From Bacteroidia bacterium (GTDB taxonomy: Bacteria; Bacteroidota; Bacteroidia; Flavobacteriales; Flavobacteriaceae): a DNA stretch of 64,000 nt. Shown piece after piece: positions 26,399 through 35,397 of the stretch. The notes below the pieces were generated by a model. That model had not been told where the DNA came from. It saw nothing but the letters and a program-made list of their open reading frames with translations, and made no database searches. The position numbers were made by a program, and so were the translations under genes. Every line of letters starts with the position of its first letter. Position 1 is the first letter of the stretch. The DNA is taken from the NCBI GenBank assembly GCA_030432635.1, contig JAUIMB010000008.1, forward strand, positions 62,001-126,000. The letters are read 5' to 3'.

Positions 26399-28486
26399 TT
26401 AACTTATTTGCAACCCACTATTGACGGTCGTATCTGGATTCACAAAGACTAATTTCCCTTCAGGAGTTTCGGTCATCAATATCATACCTTCACTTTCAAC
26501 TCCTCTCAATTTCCGAGGCGCTAAATTCACGAGTACAGTTACTTGTTTCCCTACGACTTCTTCAGGTGTAAAGCTTTCGGCAATACCAGAAACTATGGTT
26601 CTTGTATCAATACCGGTATCGACTTTTAAGACTAAGAGTTTCTTTGTTTTTGGCATTTTTTCAGCCTCTAAAATTGTACCTACACGAAGATCTAGCTTAG
26701 TGAAGTCCTCAAAAGTTATGATTTCCTTTTGTGGTTCAATGGTTTTTTTAGCGGCTTCATTAGCTTTCTTGCTAGCTTCCAATTTATCCAATTGTTCCTG
26801 AATGGTTTTATCTTCAATTTTAGAAAACAACAGTTCCGCTTTTCCGATTTGGTGACCCGAAGGAAGCAAAATGTCTTTCTTGGAGATATCATTCCAAGAT
26901 GTCTCGACTGCGCTCGAAATGACCTCGCTATTGTGATACATGGCGTAGCGAAGTATATTTTTCAGTTTTTCTGACGTAAACGGTAAAAAGGGTTCACTCA
27001 AAGTAGCCAAAGCACTAGCGATTTGAAGTGCTACAAACATGATGGTTTTGGTTCGTGCTTCGTCAGTTTTAATCAACTTCCATGGTTCTTCATCGGCAAG
27101 ATACTTATTACCCAATCGCGCTAAATTCATTAATTCCTGAGAGGCTTCCCTAAAGCGATAACGTTCGATTGAACTCTCAATTACTGAAGGATAAGCTTTG
27201 ACTGCTGCAAGGGTCTCTTGGTCAACTTGCGCGTATTCAGAAGGATTTGGCACAATACCATTGTAATATTTATTGGTGAGTACGACAACGCGATTGATAA
27301 AATTTCCGAAGATAGCAACGAGCTCATTGTTATTTCTCGCCTGAAAATCCTTCCATGTAAAATCATTATCCTTAGTTTCAGGAGCATTGGCTGTTAAGGT
27401 ATAGCGTAGTACATCCTGCTGATTTGGGAAATCCTTCAAATAGTCAGGAAGCCAAACTGCCCAGTTTTTTGAGGTAGACAATTTGTTGCCTTCCAAATTT
27501 AAAAACTCATTGGCAGGAACATTGTCAGGTAAAATATAAGAACCTTCAGCCTTCAACATCGATGGGAAAATAATGCAGTGAAAAACAATATTGTCTTTTC
27601 CTATAAAGTGAACAAGTTTGGTATTGTCATCCTTCCAATAAGGTTCCCAATCCTTGCCATTTGCTTCAGCCCATTCCTTGGTTGCGGAAATATATCCAAT
27701 TGGAGCATCAAACCATACGTACAAAACCTTGCCTTCTCCTCCTGGAATGGGTACTGGAATTCCCCAATCCAAATCACGCGTCACTGCTCTCGGACGCAAA
27801 CCGTCGTCAATCCAGGACTTTACTTGTCCGTACACATTCGGTTTCCAATCCTTTTTATGGCCTTTTAGAATCCATTCCTTTAAAAAATTCTCATGCTTAT
27901 TGAGTGGTAAAAACCAATGCTTGGTTTCTTTCAAAGTAGGAACATGACCTGTGATAGCCGATTTCGGATTGATAAGATCAGTAGCATTAAGGCTGGTGCC
28001 ACAGTTTTCACATTGGTCGCCATAGGCTTCCTCATTTCCACATTTGGGACAGGTGCCAATAACGAAACGATCGGCTAAAAACTGATTGGCTTCAGAATCG
28101 TAGAGTTGTTCAGTAACTTCTTCTACAAATTCATGTTTGTCGTACAGGGTTTTAAAAAATTCTGAAGCTGTATCATGATGGATTTTCGCTGAGGTTCGAG
28201 AATAGTTGTCGAATGTAATTCCGAAATCTTCAAACGATGTTTTAATTATTGCATGGTATTTATCGACGATATCTTGAGGCGTAACCCCTTCTTTCTTGGC
28301 CTTGATTGTTATTGGCACACCATGTTCATCACTACCGCAAACGAAAAGTACATCATGACCTGTTAATCGCTTAAAGCGTGCATAAATATCGGCAGGCACA
28401 TAAACTCCAGCTAAATGGCCAATATGAATAGGACCATTAGTGTAAGGTAAGGCTGCTGTAATTGTATAGCGTTTAGACATATTCAT
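26399..28486 (-). CDS. metG: methionyl-tRNA synthetase with tRNA-binding C-terminus
   Basis: The 695-residue enzyme charges tRNA-Met. HIGH motif HIGHLAG lies near residue 21, a zinc knuckle CPKCG...CENCG near 145-165, and a KMSKS equivalent KLSTS near 333. The C-terminal EMAP/Arc1p-like tRNA-binding domain spans about 590-695. A flavobacterial repeat sequence is read in frame at about residues 510-530 (see findings). Two in-frame ATGs (28486 and 28480) are possible starts. The -7 element is at 28505-28512. Confidence 0.97.
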   Translation of the reverse strand: MNMSKRYTITAALPYTNGPIHIGHLAGVYVPADIYARFKRLTGHDVLFVCGSDEHGVPITIKAKKEGVTPQDIVDKYHAIIKTSFEDFGITFDNYSRTSAKIHHDTASEFFKTLYDKHEFVEEVTEQLYDSEANQFLADRFVIGTCPKCGNEEAYGDQCENCGTSLNATDLINPKSAITGHVPTLKETKHWFLPLNKHENFLKEWILKGHKKDWKPNVYGQVKSWIDDGLRPRAVTRDLDWGIPVPIPGGEGKVLYVWFDAPIGYISATKEWAEANGKDWEPYWKDDNTKLVHFIGKDNIVFHCIIFPSMLKAEGSYILPDNVPANEFLNLEGNKLSTSKNWAVWLPDYLKDFPNQQDVLRYTLTANAPETKDNDFTWKDFQARNNNELVAIFGNFINRVVVLTNKYYNGIVPNPSEYAQVDQETLAAVKAYPSVIESSIERYRFREASQELMNLARLGNKYLADEEPWKLIKTDEARTKTIMFVALQIASALATLSEPFLPFTSEKLKNILRYAMYHNSEVISSAVETSWNDISKKDILLPSGHQIGKAELLFSKIEDKTIQEQLDKLEASKKANEAAKKTIEPQKEIITFEDFTKLDLRVGTILEAEKMPKTKKLLVLKVDTGIDTRTIVSGIAESFTPEEVVGKQVTVLVNLAPRKLRGVESEGMILMTETPEGKLVFVNPDTTVNSGLQIS
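26897..26956. repeat. flavobacterial intergenic-type repeat captured inside metG
   Basis: The minus strand reads tcatttcgagcgcagtcgag within this span, a sequence I know as a common intergenic repeat core in flavobacteria. Next to it is cttcgctacgcc, also repeat-like. It is read in frame as [11 protein letters not shown] in the loop after the anticodon-binding domain of MetRS. Confidence 0.55.
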
Positions 28487-28504
28487 GTATCATTTTTCGA
28501 GCCA

Positions 28505-28512
28505 CAAAAGTA
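28505..28512 (-). promoter_or_regulatory. -7 promoter element of metG
   Basis: TACTTTTG on the minus strand matches TAnnTTTG. It lies 18 to 24 bases before the two candidate metG starts, and shares the divergent region with the S66 peptidase promoter. Confidence 0.6.
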
Positions 28513-28542
28513 CGCATTTCACGAGGTTTTTGAAAAAAAATG

Positions 28543-28550
28543 TACATTTA
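28543..28550 (+). promoter_or_regulatory. -7 element directly before S66 peptidase ATG
   Basis: TACATTTA is one base off consensus and ends 4 bases before the ATG at 28555. Transcription would start at or next to that ATG, giving a leaderless message and favouring 28555 over the ATG at 28540. Confidence 0.45.
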
Positions 28551-28554
28551 CCAT

Positions 28555-29568
28555 ATGTCGAAATTCTTTAACCTATTTGTCTTGATTTGTGTATTCGTTT
28601 TCCACGGAAATGGGCATGCTCAGGATCATTCCAACCTTAAAACACCAACTGATTTGATACAACCACCATACTTAAAAGCTGGAGATACTGTGGCCATCGT
28701 GGCACCTTCAGGGATATTGAAAAACAGACAAGAAGAAATAGATCGTGCAGTAAAACTGTTGGATAGTTTTGGTTTGAAGGCATTGGTTGGGAAACATGTA
28801 TTCAAACAAGAAAATCATTTTGCAGGAACCGATGATGAGCGTTGTGAGGATTTTCAAAATGCACTAGACAATCCGAATGTAAAAGCCATATGGTGCGCTA
28901 GAGGTGGTTATGGAGCGGTTCGAATTTTAGATAAACTAGACTTTACCGTATTCAAAAAGCATCCCAAATGGCTCATAGGTTATAGTGATATTACCGCTTT
29001 ACATAATTTGTTTCACAATGAAGGCTTTCAATCCATACACGCCTTGATGGGTGTGAGCTTGACGGAAAATTTGGAAGATATAAAAGAAACTATAGCGACT
29101 TTTAAATCGGTCATTTTTGGAAATCCAATCGATTATACTTTGGAAGGATCGGTCCATAATAGAACAGGCCAATCGGAAGGACAACTTGTAGGCGGAAACC
29201 TAACCATGTTACATACCATGTTAGGCTCGAAATCCAGCATCGACACTTCTGGAAAAATTTTGTTTATAGAGGAAATAGGTGAATACAAATATCACATTGA
29301 TCGCATGCTGCAGAGTTTAAAGCGCGCAGGATATTTTGATACATGCAATGGGTTAATCGTTGGCGATATGAGTAAACTTCGTAAAAACACGACACTTTGG
29401 GGAACTTCTATTGAACAGCTTATCTTGGATGCCTTAAGTGACTACGATTTTCCCATAGCCTTTAATATGCCAGCAGGACATGAAGATGATAATCGTGCCC
29501 TCATTTTAGGTAAAGTTATTGAACTCAAGGTCACTGAGGAACAAGCTACGATTGCATATAAGCAATGA
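28555..29568 (+). CDS. S66 family LD-carboxypeptidase/MccF-like, exported
   Basis: From the ATG at 28555 the product has 337 residues. The signal peptide (about 1-23) ends GHAQD. The family nucleophile is Ser144 in IGYSDITAL, after the ARGGYG loop (115-120). The later catalytic Glu (EEIGEYKYHIDRML) and His (NMPAGHEDDN) are present. LD-carboxypeptidases trim the tetrapeptide of recycled murein; MccF relatives cleave acyl-amide toxins. Export suggests a periplasmic role, unlike cytoplasmic LdcA of E. coli. Confidence 0.9.
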   Translation: MSKFFNLFVLICVFVFHGNGHAQDHSNLKTPTDLIQPPYLKAGDTVAIVAPSGILKNRQEEIDRAVKLLDSFGLKALVGKHVFKQENHFAGTDDERCEDFQNALDNPNVKAIWCARGGYGAVRILDKLDFTVFKKHPKWLIGYSDITALHNLFHNEGFQSIHALMGVSLTENLEDIKETIATFKSVIFGNPIDYTLEGSVHNRTGQSEGQLVGGNLTMLHTMLGSKSSIDTSGKILFIEEIGEYKYHIDRMLQSLKRAGYFDTCNGLIVGDMSKLRKNTTLWGTSIEQLILDALSDYDFPIAFNMPAGHEDDNRALILGKVIELKVTEEQATIAYKQ

Positions 29569-29588
29569 ATTGGTAAAGTGTACAAGTG

Positions 29589-30041
29589 CTAAACTCCAAA
29601 TTGGCGTAAATGGTGATCTAAATGTTTATAGAACATTATGTTCCATTCAGACGCACTTAATTTTCCAAATGAATGCGATTCCTTGTTATGAAAATGTTTA
29701 GTGCCTAAACTCTGGGTACGCTTTAAATAGGCAATTAAACGGTCTTTTTCGAGCCTAAAGTTTTTGGCATTCGTGATTAAAAACTGTGGTGCTGTTTTAC
29801 TGTTTTTCTTATAAGGTTTTTCACCAACTACAGTAGGTTTAACAAACCATTTTAAAAGAAGTTTAGTAAACCCTTTTGGTTCTTTGTGAATTTGGTCATA
29901 AACCATTTCATAAGTGACATTACAATGTGCCAACATTTGGTCAGCACTCATTTTTCCCCATAACGGTCTAGTTGCAGGTTCTAGCTTGTTGATGCGCTCT
30001 ATAACAGTATTGGTTTCTCTTTCGTCGAATATAGAATTCAT
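29589..30041 (-). CDS. DUF1569/DinB-like protein
   Basis: The 150-residue protein fits the DUF1569 group of the DinB-like four-helix fold: R-P-L-W-G-K-M-S-A-D-Q-M-L-A-H-C near 25-40 and H-x-x-x-H-L-R-Q-F at the end. The spaced His residues (about 39 and 138-142) could bind metal as in DinB relatives. Function is not known. It is convergent with the S66 peptidase gene. Confidence 0.82.
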   Translation of the reverse strand: MNSIFDERETNTVIERINKLEPATRPLWGKMSADQMLAHCNVTYEMVYDQIHKEPKGFTKLLLKWFVKPTVVGEKPYKKNSKTAPQFLITNAKNFRLEKDRLIAYLKRTQSLGTKHFHNKESHSFGKLSASEWNIMFYKHLDHHLRQFGV

Positions 30042-30162
30042 GGTTGTTTAGTTTATTGCTAATTTAAAAAGAAAAGCAAAAATTGAAAACAACATTTTAA
30101 GTTCTAGTAGTATTTAATCGGAAATGATAGTAAATTTAACAATGAGTTAAAAGTGAAGTCTT

Positions 30163-30924
30163 ATGGCATTTTACGATTTATCAAAACCTGAACGCAATCA
30201 ATTGGTCGAACGCATTAATAATGCCATCGCATCTGATCTTTCGAATCATAGCCTAAAATCGATTCTAAGGTATTTCTCAGATGATGATACCTACATTCGA
30301 AGAACTAGTTATCTGGCAATTGGAAAGCTGTTTTACTCGAATCCACAATTACGACCTCAACTAATGACTTGTCTAAATGATTTAATCACATCGGATGATG
30401 CGCTAATTCGTCAAACGGTCATTAATGCAGCAGGTGAAATCGGGAAGTTTCATTTTGATAAAGTTGAACATTTCATGACTATTGGATTATTTGATGAACA
30501 CCATCGTGTTAGGAACGCTGTGATTGGATCCATAAAAAAAATGGGAGAGAAAAATCCCGAACCCATTCTGAATTGGGCAAAACCTTTCCTTAAACATCCT
30601 GATAAAGAGGTTAGACGCGAGATTTGCCATGGTATAGAACTAAGAGGGAGAACGCATCCTCAGGATATTTTACCGCTTTTGAAAGTGTTGGAATTTGACA
30701 CAACCAAACGTGTTACTGACACTCTGGTACATGTTTTAGGGCAAATTGCTTATAAGCAAGGCTGTCTAGAAACGGTAGTTGCACATCTTAATACTTGGGA
30801 AAACAAATTGTTAGTGCAAATGGCATTAGATGAAATTGTGGATGTGCATGATCGTTACAAAAAATTTGCTGTATTGAGTCAACAGGAAGCCATTGATTAC
30901 ATCGATGCAAATTACAAACCATGA
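30163..30924 (+). CDS. HEAT-repeat protein
   Basis: The 253-residue protein consists of five or so HEAT-like helical repeats (for example SDDALIRQTVINAAGEIG and HHRVRNAVIGSIKKMG, about 85-130). There is no signal peptide and no enzyme motif. DNA-alkylation repair proteins of the AlkD type share the architecture, but the key AlkD residues cannot be confirmed by eye. The yraN gene follows 14 bases after its stop, so they probably form an operon. Confidence 0.82.
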   Translation: MAFYDLSKPERNQLVERINNAIASDLSNHSLKSILRYFSDDDTYIRRTSYLAIGKLFYSNPQLRPQLMTCLNDLITSDDALIRQTVINAAGEIGKFHFDKVEHFMTIGLFDEHHRVRNAVIGSIKKMGEKNPEPILNWAKPFLKHPDKEVRREICHGIELRGRTHPQDILPLLKVLEFDTTKRVTDTLVHVLGQIAYKQGCLETVVAHLNTWENKLLVQMALDEIVDVHDRYKKFAVLSQQEAIDYIDANYKP

Positions 30925-30938
30925 ACCAAAATTAAGCT

Positions 30939-31298
30939 ATGGCAACTCACAACGATTTAGGAAAACAAGGCGAACAATTGGCAGTAGATCATTTGTTGAA
31001 AATGGGTTATAGCATACTTGCACAGAATTATATTTACCAAAAAGCAGAGGTTGATATCATAGCCCAAAAAAAGGATGTACTTGTTGCGGTTGAAGTAAAG
31101 ACACGATCGAGTTCTCATTTTGGTGACCCTCAGGAGTTTTTGAAACCTAAACAAATCAAACGTATTGTAAAAGCAGTAGACGACTATGTCAATGCCAATG
31201 CTATGGACGTCGAAGTGCGTTTTGATATTATTGCCATTGTGATCAATGCTCGCGAAACGTCTTTAGAGCATTTGGAGAATGCCTTTTATCATTTTTAA
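30939..31298 (+). CDS. yraN: YraN/UPF0102 nuclease-fold protein
   Basis: The 119-residue protein matches UPF0102: GKQGEQLAVDHLLKMGY at the start, then AEVDIIAQKKD...VAVEVKTRS (about 45-65), the D-(ExK) core of restriction-endonuclease-like folds, and the late RIVKAVDDYV helix. Nuclease activity is not established for the family, though links to DNA uptake and processing are proposed. It follows the HEAT-repeat gene closely. Confidence 0.93.
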   Translation: MATHNDLGKQGEQLAVDHLLKMGYSILAQNYIYQKAEVDIIAQKKDVLVAVEVKTRSSSHFGDPQEFLKPKQIKRIVKAVDDYVNANAMDVEVRFDIIAIVINARETSLEHLENAFYHF

Positions 31299-31300
31299 CT

Positions 31301-33145
31301 TCAAGACATACTTTCGACAAATTCCTGAAATACTCTTTTATGTTGCTCCAAATCCATTTTAGGCGATAAGGCAACACGAGCGATATAGTCTTTGTCACCT
31401 TCTTTAGTTGTGCCTTGTGTTGAGGTTGCTGGTATGGTCCAATAACATCCTTTAAGCTGGCCATAACTCACGCAGTACTTACTTTCATTAGGGATTTTGG
31501 TAATCATTAAGTTGATCAATTTCAGATTCAAGGCACGCTTGTACATTTCTTTTTCTTCTGGCGTGGCTCCTTTTGTCGGTAGATCTAATGAAAATACCGA
31601 TGGCGTAAATCCTTCTTTTGCCAAGGCTTCGGAAACAAAGTTAATTTTGGCATCAGGCAATGTCACCTTGATGAAATCTACAAATTCACGTGTGTTTTTA
31701 TACGCATCATTTATACGTTGGTTCATTGATGGTAACTGACTTGCCAAAATGTCCCATTGAAGAGCCGTTGCTTCATTATCACAAAGCAAAAGGTGACGTT
31801 CTATGTAGGGCATCAAATCTTCGGCTTTGGTATTTCCGACGCAATACCCAGCCGTACACTTTCCTCCACTTGGAAATTTAGATCCACTAGCATAGGAAAT
31901 CGCCCTAACCGACGAGAGCATTTTTCCTTCCCCTAAAAAGAGGACATTAGGGCAAAAGGTTTGATCTAAAATAAAAACGGGATCGATTGCGACTTCACCT
32001 GAAGCTGTGTGGCGCACTTTTCCTAGGGTTTCTTTTAGTTGAATCAAATCTGGAACCTCTACCCTTGGGTTAGTTGGGATTTCAGCAATGATGTAAGGAA
32101 CAGCATCGTCTTTGGCAATACTGTTTAAAACCCGTTCAATGCTTTGAACCATGTTATTGTCGCCATCTACAGGTAGATCCACAATATCCACTTGGTCAAA
32201 ACAAGCCGCAAGTCGTCGAGCTTGGTCGTTCGTTCCACCATAACAATTTGGAGGTACAACAAATTTGATAGCCTTGTCTTTGTAATTAGTTTGGGCATAC
32301 GCAACCAATCCCATCATGATTGCATATTGAATGGACAATCCGCTAGATCCAACCAGAGGTTTTGAGAGTGTTCCTGTAATTGACGAAATGGTATCTAGAA
32401 CTAACGCCTTGTTTTTATTTACCGAACTGGTATTGTTTAAGTTGGTTTGTTTTGAAAGAAAACCCAATACCTGAAAACAATGGCTTGGTGTCATTGCTAC
32501 TGTTTCCCTTCGACGAACGTGCTGTATTTCTGAAATGTAGTTTTTATTGTGATCACCATTTATGATGATTACACTTCCTGAGTCACCATAGCTATTGATA
32601 TGGAAGTCAATATTAGGATGAGTAATACCTTGAGCACCATCTTGTCGTTGGGAATAGTATATGACGCTACCATCAAACTGTGGAATCTCATCAACATCAT
32701 TCACTTTGATGAGTTCAAACGTGTAGCCATAGACCTTCTTAAAAACGTCAGTATCAAAGTTATTGGGCAGTACTTCGTTATATGCAATTAAGGTTTGTTT
32801 ACGGTATAATAAGTTGCTTCGTAAAACGGCCATGATTGGCATGGTTTGCGATGAGAAACTAATAACGTGTTCAGGATTCAGGTTAATTAACTTTGCGAGC
32901 GTCCATTCCAAAACACATGATAAAGGATGGCCTAACCGAATGTAGTCGTATGCTGTTGGTAATTCACTAAGCGCAGTGCTTTCAGAAGTACCCTTAATAA
33001 AAAGTGATTCAAACTGATCTATAAACTGAGTTTTAGCTAGTTTTTCATTATAAATATCAAGTCGGTGAGTAGTTAGATTTAACCAATCACTTGGGACGTT
33101 TTGCAAGACAGCCTTGATGTAGTTTAGTAGGTTGGTATTATTCAT
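31301..33145 (-). CDS. large Cys/Met-metabolism-type PLP enzyme
   Basis: This 614-residue protein belongs to the fold-type I PLP enzymes. The C-terminal half carries PTNPRVEVPDL (about 358-368), FILDQTF and the probable PLP lysine Lys423 in SYASGSKFPSGG, all typical of the trans-sulfuration group. The N-terminal 240 residues are an unusual extension with their own alpha/beta look. The length is about 1.6 times cystathionine gamma-synthase. A distinct enzyme of this group is encoded at 37996-39135. The substrate is unknown. It ends 2 bases from the convergent yraN stop. Confidence 0.82.
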   Translation of the reverse strand: MNNTNLLNYIKAVLQNVPSDWLNLTTHRLDIYNEKLAKTQFIDQFESLFIKGTSESTALSELPTAYDYIRLGHPLSCVLEWTLAKLINLNPEHVISFSSQTMPIMAVLRSNLLYRKQTLIAYNEVLPNNFDTDVFKKVYGYTFELIKVNDVDEIPQFDGSVIYYSQRQDGAQGITHPNIDFHINSYGDSGSVIIINGDHNKNYISEIQHVRRRETVAMTPSHCFQVLGFLSKQTNLNNTSSVNKNKALVLDTISSITGTLSKPLVGSSGLSIQYAIMMGLVAYAQTNYKDKAIKFVVPPNCYGGTNDQARRLAACFDQVDIVDLPVDGDNNMVQSIERVLNSIAKDDAVPYIIAEIPTNPRVEVPDLIQLKETLGKVRHTASGEVAIDPVFILDQTFCPNVLFLGEGKMLSSVRAISYASGSKFPSGGKCTAGYCVGNTKAEDLMPYIERHLLLCDNEATALQWDILASQLPSMNQRINDAYKNTREFVDFIKVTLPDAKINFVSEALAKEGFTPSVFSLDLPTKGATPEEKEMYKRALNLKLINLMITKIPNESKYCVSYGQLKGCYWTIPATSTQGTTKEGDKDYIARVALSPKMDLEQHKRVFQEFVESMS

Positions 33146-33168
33146 GGTTTAATAAAAAACGTTTGATT

Positions 33169-33747
33169 TTATTTGTAAAAATTCATTTCATCTAAATATT
33201 CCCAAACATGTTCAGGTAGCATTGGTCGTACATTTTTCCCATCCTTAATGGATTTTCGGATAAATGTTGAAGACAATTCCATAATAGGTGCATTCACCTT
33301 ATGAATTTTCGGGTGGTCATTAAACTGTGAATCGATTTGCCCTTCAGAAATACGCGGATATACATATATGTTGTGATGCTCTAAAATGAGTTCGTAGTTT
33401 TTCCATTTGTGAAAACTCTTCAGATTGTCTTCTCCCATGATCAATGCAAACTCATGCTGCGGATATTTCTCTTGAAGATAAGTTAAGGTGTTGATCGTAT
33501 AATTTGGTTGAGGAAGATTAAATTCGATATCGCTTGGCTCGAGGGCTGTGTAATCTTCAGTAGCGCGATATACCATTTCGTAACGCTGTCTATTGTCTAA
33601 TAAGGAACTTTTCTTTTTAAACGGACTGTGAGGTGTAACGACAAACCAAATTTTATCCAAATCACTATATTCAGCTAAGTGGTTGGCAATGGTTAGATGA
33701 CCCACATGAATTGGGTTGAACGTTCCAAAATACAAACCAATTTTCAT
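33169..33747 (-). CDS. nadD: nicotinate-nucleotide adenylyltransferase
   Basis: The 192-residue enzyme adenylates nicotinate mononucleotide in NAD synthesis. The nucleotidyltransferase motif GTFNPIHVGH is at 8-17, and the ISSTFIR-like motif near the C-terminus appears as ELSSTFIRKSI. Its ATG overlaps the gmk stop by 4 bases (ATGA), so translation is coupled. Length and motifs are standard. Confidence 0.96.
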   Translation of the reverse strand: MKIGLYFGTFNPIHVGHLTIANHLAEYSDLDKIWFVVTPHSPFKKKSSLLDNRQRYEMVYRATEDYTALEPSDIEFNLPQPNYTINTLTYLQEKYPQHEFALIMGEDNLKSFHKWKNYELILEHHNIYVYPRISEGQIDSQFNDHPKIHKVNAPIMELSSTFIRKSIKDGKNVRPMLPEHVWEYLDEMNFYK

Positions 33748-34340
33748 GATTCGTTATTGATAAAGTTAGACACCAAATTGTAGGCATCTGTTAAGGCCTT
33801 GTCTAAATCCTTGTTCACCACAATTTCATCAAACAAAGGTGCTGTTGCCAATTCGGCTGGCGCTTTGGCAACACGCATACTTATTTTTTCCTCGCTTTCC
33901 TCACCACGTTCCTTTAGTCTAATAATAAGTTCGTTAAGATCTGGAGGTTTCACAAATACAGCCAAGGTTTCTTTTGGAAATTTCTTTTTGATACGAAGTC
34001 CACCTGACACATCAATGTCAAAAATCACATTTTTACCTTTAGCCCAAATGCGTTCAATTTCAGATTTTAAAGTGCCGTAGAAATTATCACGATACACTTC
34101 TTCCCATTCTAAAAACGCATCGCTTTTGATCTTATCCTTAAATTCCCGTAAACTGAGAAAATAATAATCTTGACCATGCACTTCCTGACCTCGTTTGTCT
34201 CTGGAGGTTGCCGAAATGGAAAACTCTAAATTAAGTTCTTCTTGTTTGAGTAAATGTCTTACAATTGTGGTTTTACCAGAACCTGAAGGCGCTGAAAACA
34301 CAATTAATTTCCCTTGTTTTTTATGTTTTGTTTCTGACAC
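33744..34340 (-). CDS. gmk: guanylate kinase
   Basis: The 198-residue enzyme phosphorylates GMP to GDP. The P-loop SAPSGSGKTT lies at 16-25, with the GMP-binding RDKRGQEVHGQDYYF and EWEEVYRDNFYGT motifs after it. The start is a GTG at 34340: an in-frame TAA lies four codons upstream and no ATG occurs before the P-loop. A four-copy 7-bp repeat lies 28 bases upstream. Order on the minus strand is yicC, gmk, nadD, a common Bacteroidota arrangement. Confidence 0.96.
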   Translation of the reverse strand: MSETKHKKQGKLIVFSAPSGSGKTTIVRHLLKQEELNLEFSISATSRDKRGQEVHGQDYYFLSLREFKDKIKSDAFLEWEEVYRDNFYGTLKSEIERIWAKGKNVIFDIDVSGGLRIKKKFPKETLAVFVKPPDLNELIIRLKERGEESEEKISMRVAKAPAELATAPLFDEIVVNKDLDKALTDAYNLVSNFINNES

Positions 34341-34368
34341 TGATGCTATTTAAAAACGTCTATACTAC

Positions 34369-34397
34369 TTTTCCCTTTTCCCTTTTCCCTTTTCCCC
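34369..34397. repeat. four tandem copies of a 7-bp unit (ttttccc)
   Basis: Four exact copies of ttttccc lie in the 100-bp gap between yicC and gmk, reading gggaaaa on the transcribed strand. This may alter the gmk leader length if copy number changes. Confidence 0.9.
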
Positions 34398-34440
34398 TGA
34401 TGCCTTGCCTTTTCCAAATACCTTAATCCCTAAAGCCTCA

Positions 34441-35298
34441 TTAAAGCACATTCAATAATTGTTCCTTAATTTTTTCGAGTTCATCTTTCATTTGAACTAC
34501 CAATTTTTGCATAGGCGCATAATTTGATTTTGAGCCAATGGTATTAATTTCACGACCCATTTCCTGAGAAATAAATCCGAGCTTTTTTCCGTTCGAATCT
34601 TCAGATTTTAGAGCCTTAAGGAAATAGTCCAAGTGGTTTTTTAAACGTACTTTTTCTTCAGTGATATCAAATTTTTCAATATAATACACCAATTCCTGCT
34701 CGAAACGGTTTTCGTCAACTTTTTCCTTGATTTCAGAAATGCCTTTATTCAAGCGTTCCCGAACACCTTCGATTCGCTCAGGATCCATGACGATGACCTG
34801 TTCTAAAAGCTCTGAAATTTCGCTGATACGATTAATAAAATCGGCTTCCAATATTTTTCCTTCGTCCAATCGGTACTCGTGGATTTTTTCAAGACTGCTG
34901 TCAATGGTGTCAGCAATGAGTTTCCATTCATCCTCGTCAATATCGTCACGTTCGGTGGTTACGGCATCTGGTAATCGAACAGCCATCTTTAAAAGTTCGG
35001 TCTCATCTCCATCAACAACATCCTTCAATTGTTTGATGTATTGTTTGACAACCGTTTTATTGATTTGTGTTGAGGTTTCTTCACCTGTAATTTCCATATA
35101 TAATGAAAAATCCACTTTACCTCTTACCAATTTAGAGGCAATAAGCTTCCTAATGCTCAATTCCTTCTCACGATATGTCGAAGGCATTCGTGAATTGATA
35201 TCAAGATTTTTACTGTTTAAGGACTTGATTTCAATTGAAATTTTTTTGGTTGGAAGCTGAAGCACAGACTTTCCATAGCCTGTCATTGATTGTATCAT
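34441..35298 (-). CDS. yicC: YicC-family endoribonuclease
   Basis: The 285-residue protein starts at the ATG at 35296-35298 (MIQSMTGYGK), the usual family opening. A TTG two codons earlier is less likely. The N-terminal YicC domain spans about 1-150 and the DUF1732 C-terminal domain about 200-285 (EMGREINTIGSKSN). E. coli YicC is a stress-linked endoribonuclease acting on small RNA. It heads the yicC-gmk-nadD group, with a -7 element at 35319-35326. Confidence 0.93.
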   Translation of the reverse strand: MIQSMTGYGKSVLQLPTKKISIEIKSLNSKNLDINSRMPSTYREKELSIRKLIASKLVRGKVDFSLYMEITGEETSTQINKTVVKQYIKQLKDVVDGDETELLKMAVRLPDAVTTERDDIDEDEWKLIADTIDSSLEKIHEYRLDEGKILEADFINRISEISELLEQVIVMDPERIEGVRERLNKGISEIKEKVDENRFEQELVYYIEKFDITEEKVRLKNHLDYFLKALKSEDSNGKKLGFISQEMGREINTIGSKSNYAPMQKLVVQMKDELEKIKEQLLNVL

Positions 35299-35318
35299 GG
35301 CCAAATTTTAAAGTTGCA

Positions 35319-35326
35319 CAAAGGTA
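35319..35326 (-). promoter_or_regulatory. -7 promoter element of yicC
   Basis: TACCTTTG on the minus strand fits TAnnTTTG exactly and lies 20 bases before the ATG. It is divergent from the thioesterase promoter 43 bases away. Confidence 0.65.
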
Positions 35327-35369
35327 AGGAAAATCGTAAAGAGCGCTTAGTTTGATGATAAAAAAGGCA

Positions 35370-35377
35370 TAACTTTG
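35370..35377 (+). promoter_or_regulatory. -7 promoter element of thioesterase gene
   Basis: TAACTTTG matches TAnnTTTG exactly and lies 20 bases before the ATG at 35398. A TTTG at 35351-35354 is a possible -33 element, with a short 15-base spacer. Confidence 0.65.
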
Positions 35378-35397
35378 CGCACTTAAAAAAGAATCTG

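Noticed and set aside
34369-34397. Possible CRISPR-like direct repeats
   Set aside because: The unit is only 7 bases and has no spacers, so it is a simple tandem repeat.
34727-35260. 177-codon Ser-rich frame on the plus strand
   Set aside because: It is antisense to yicC, whose protein has clear family motifs.
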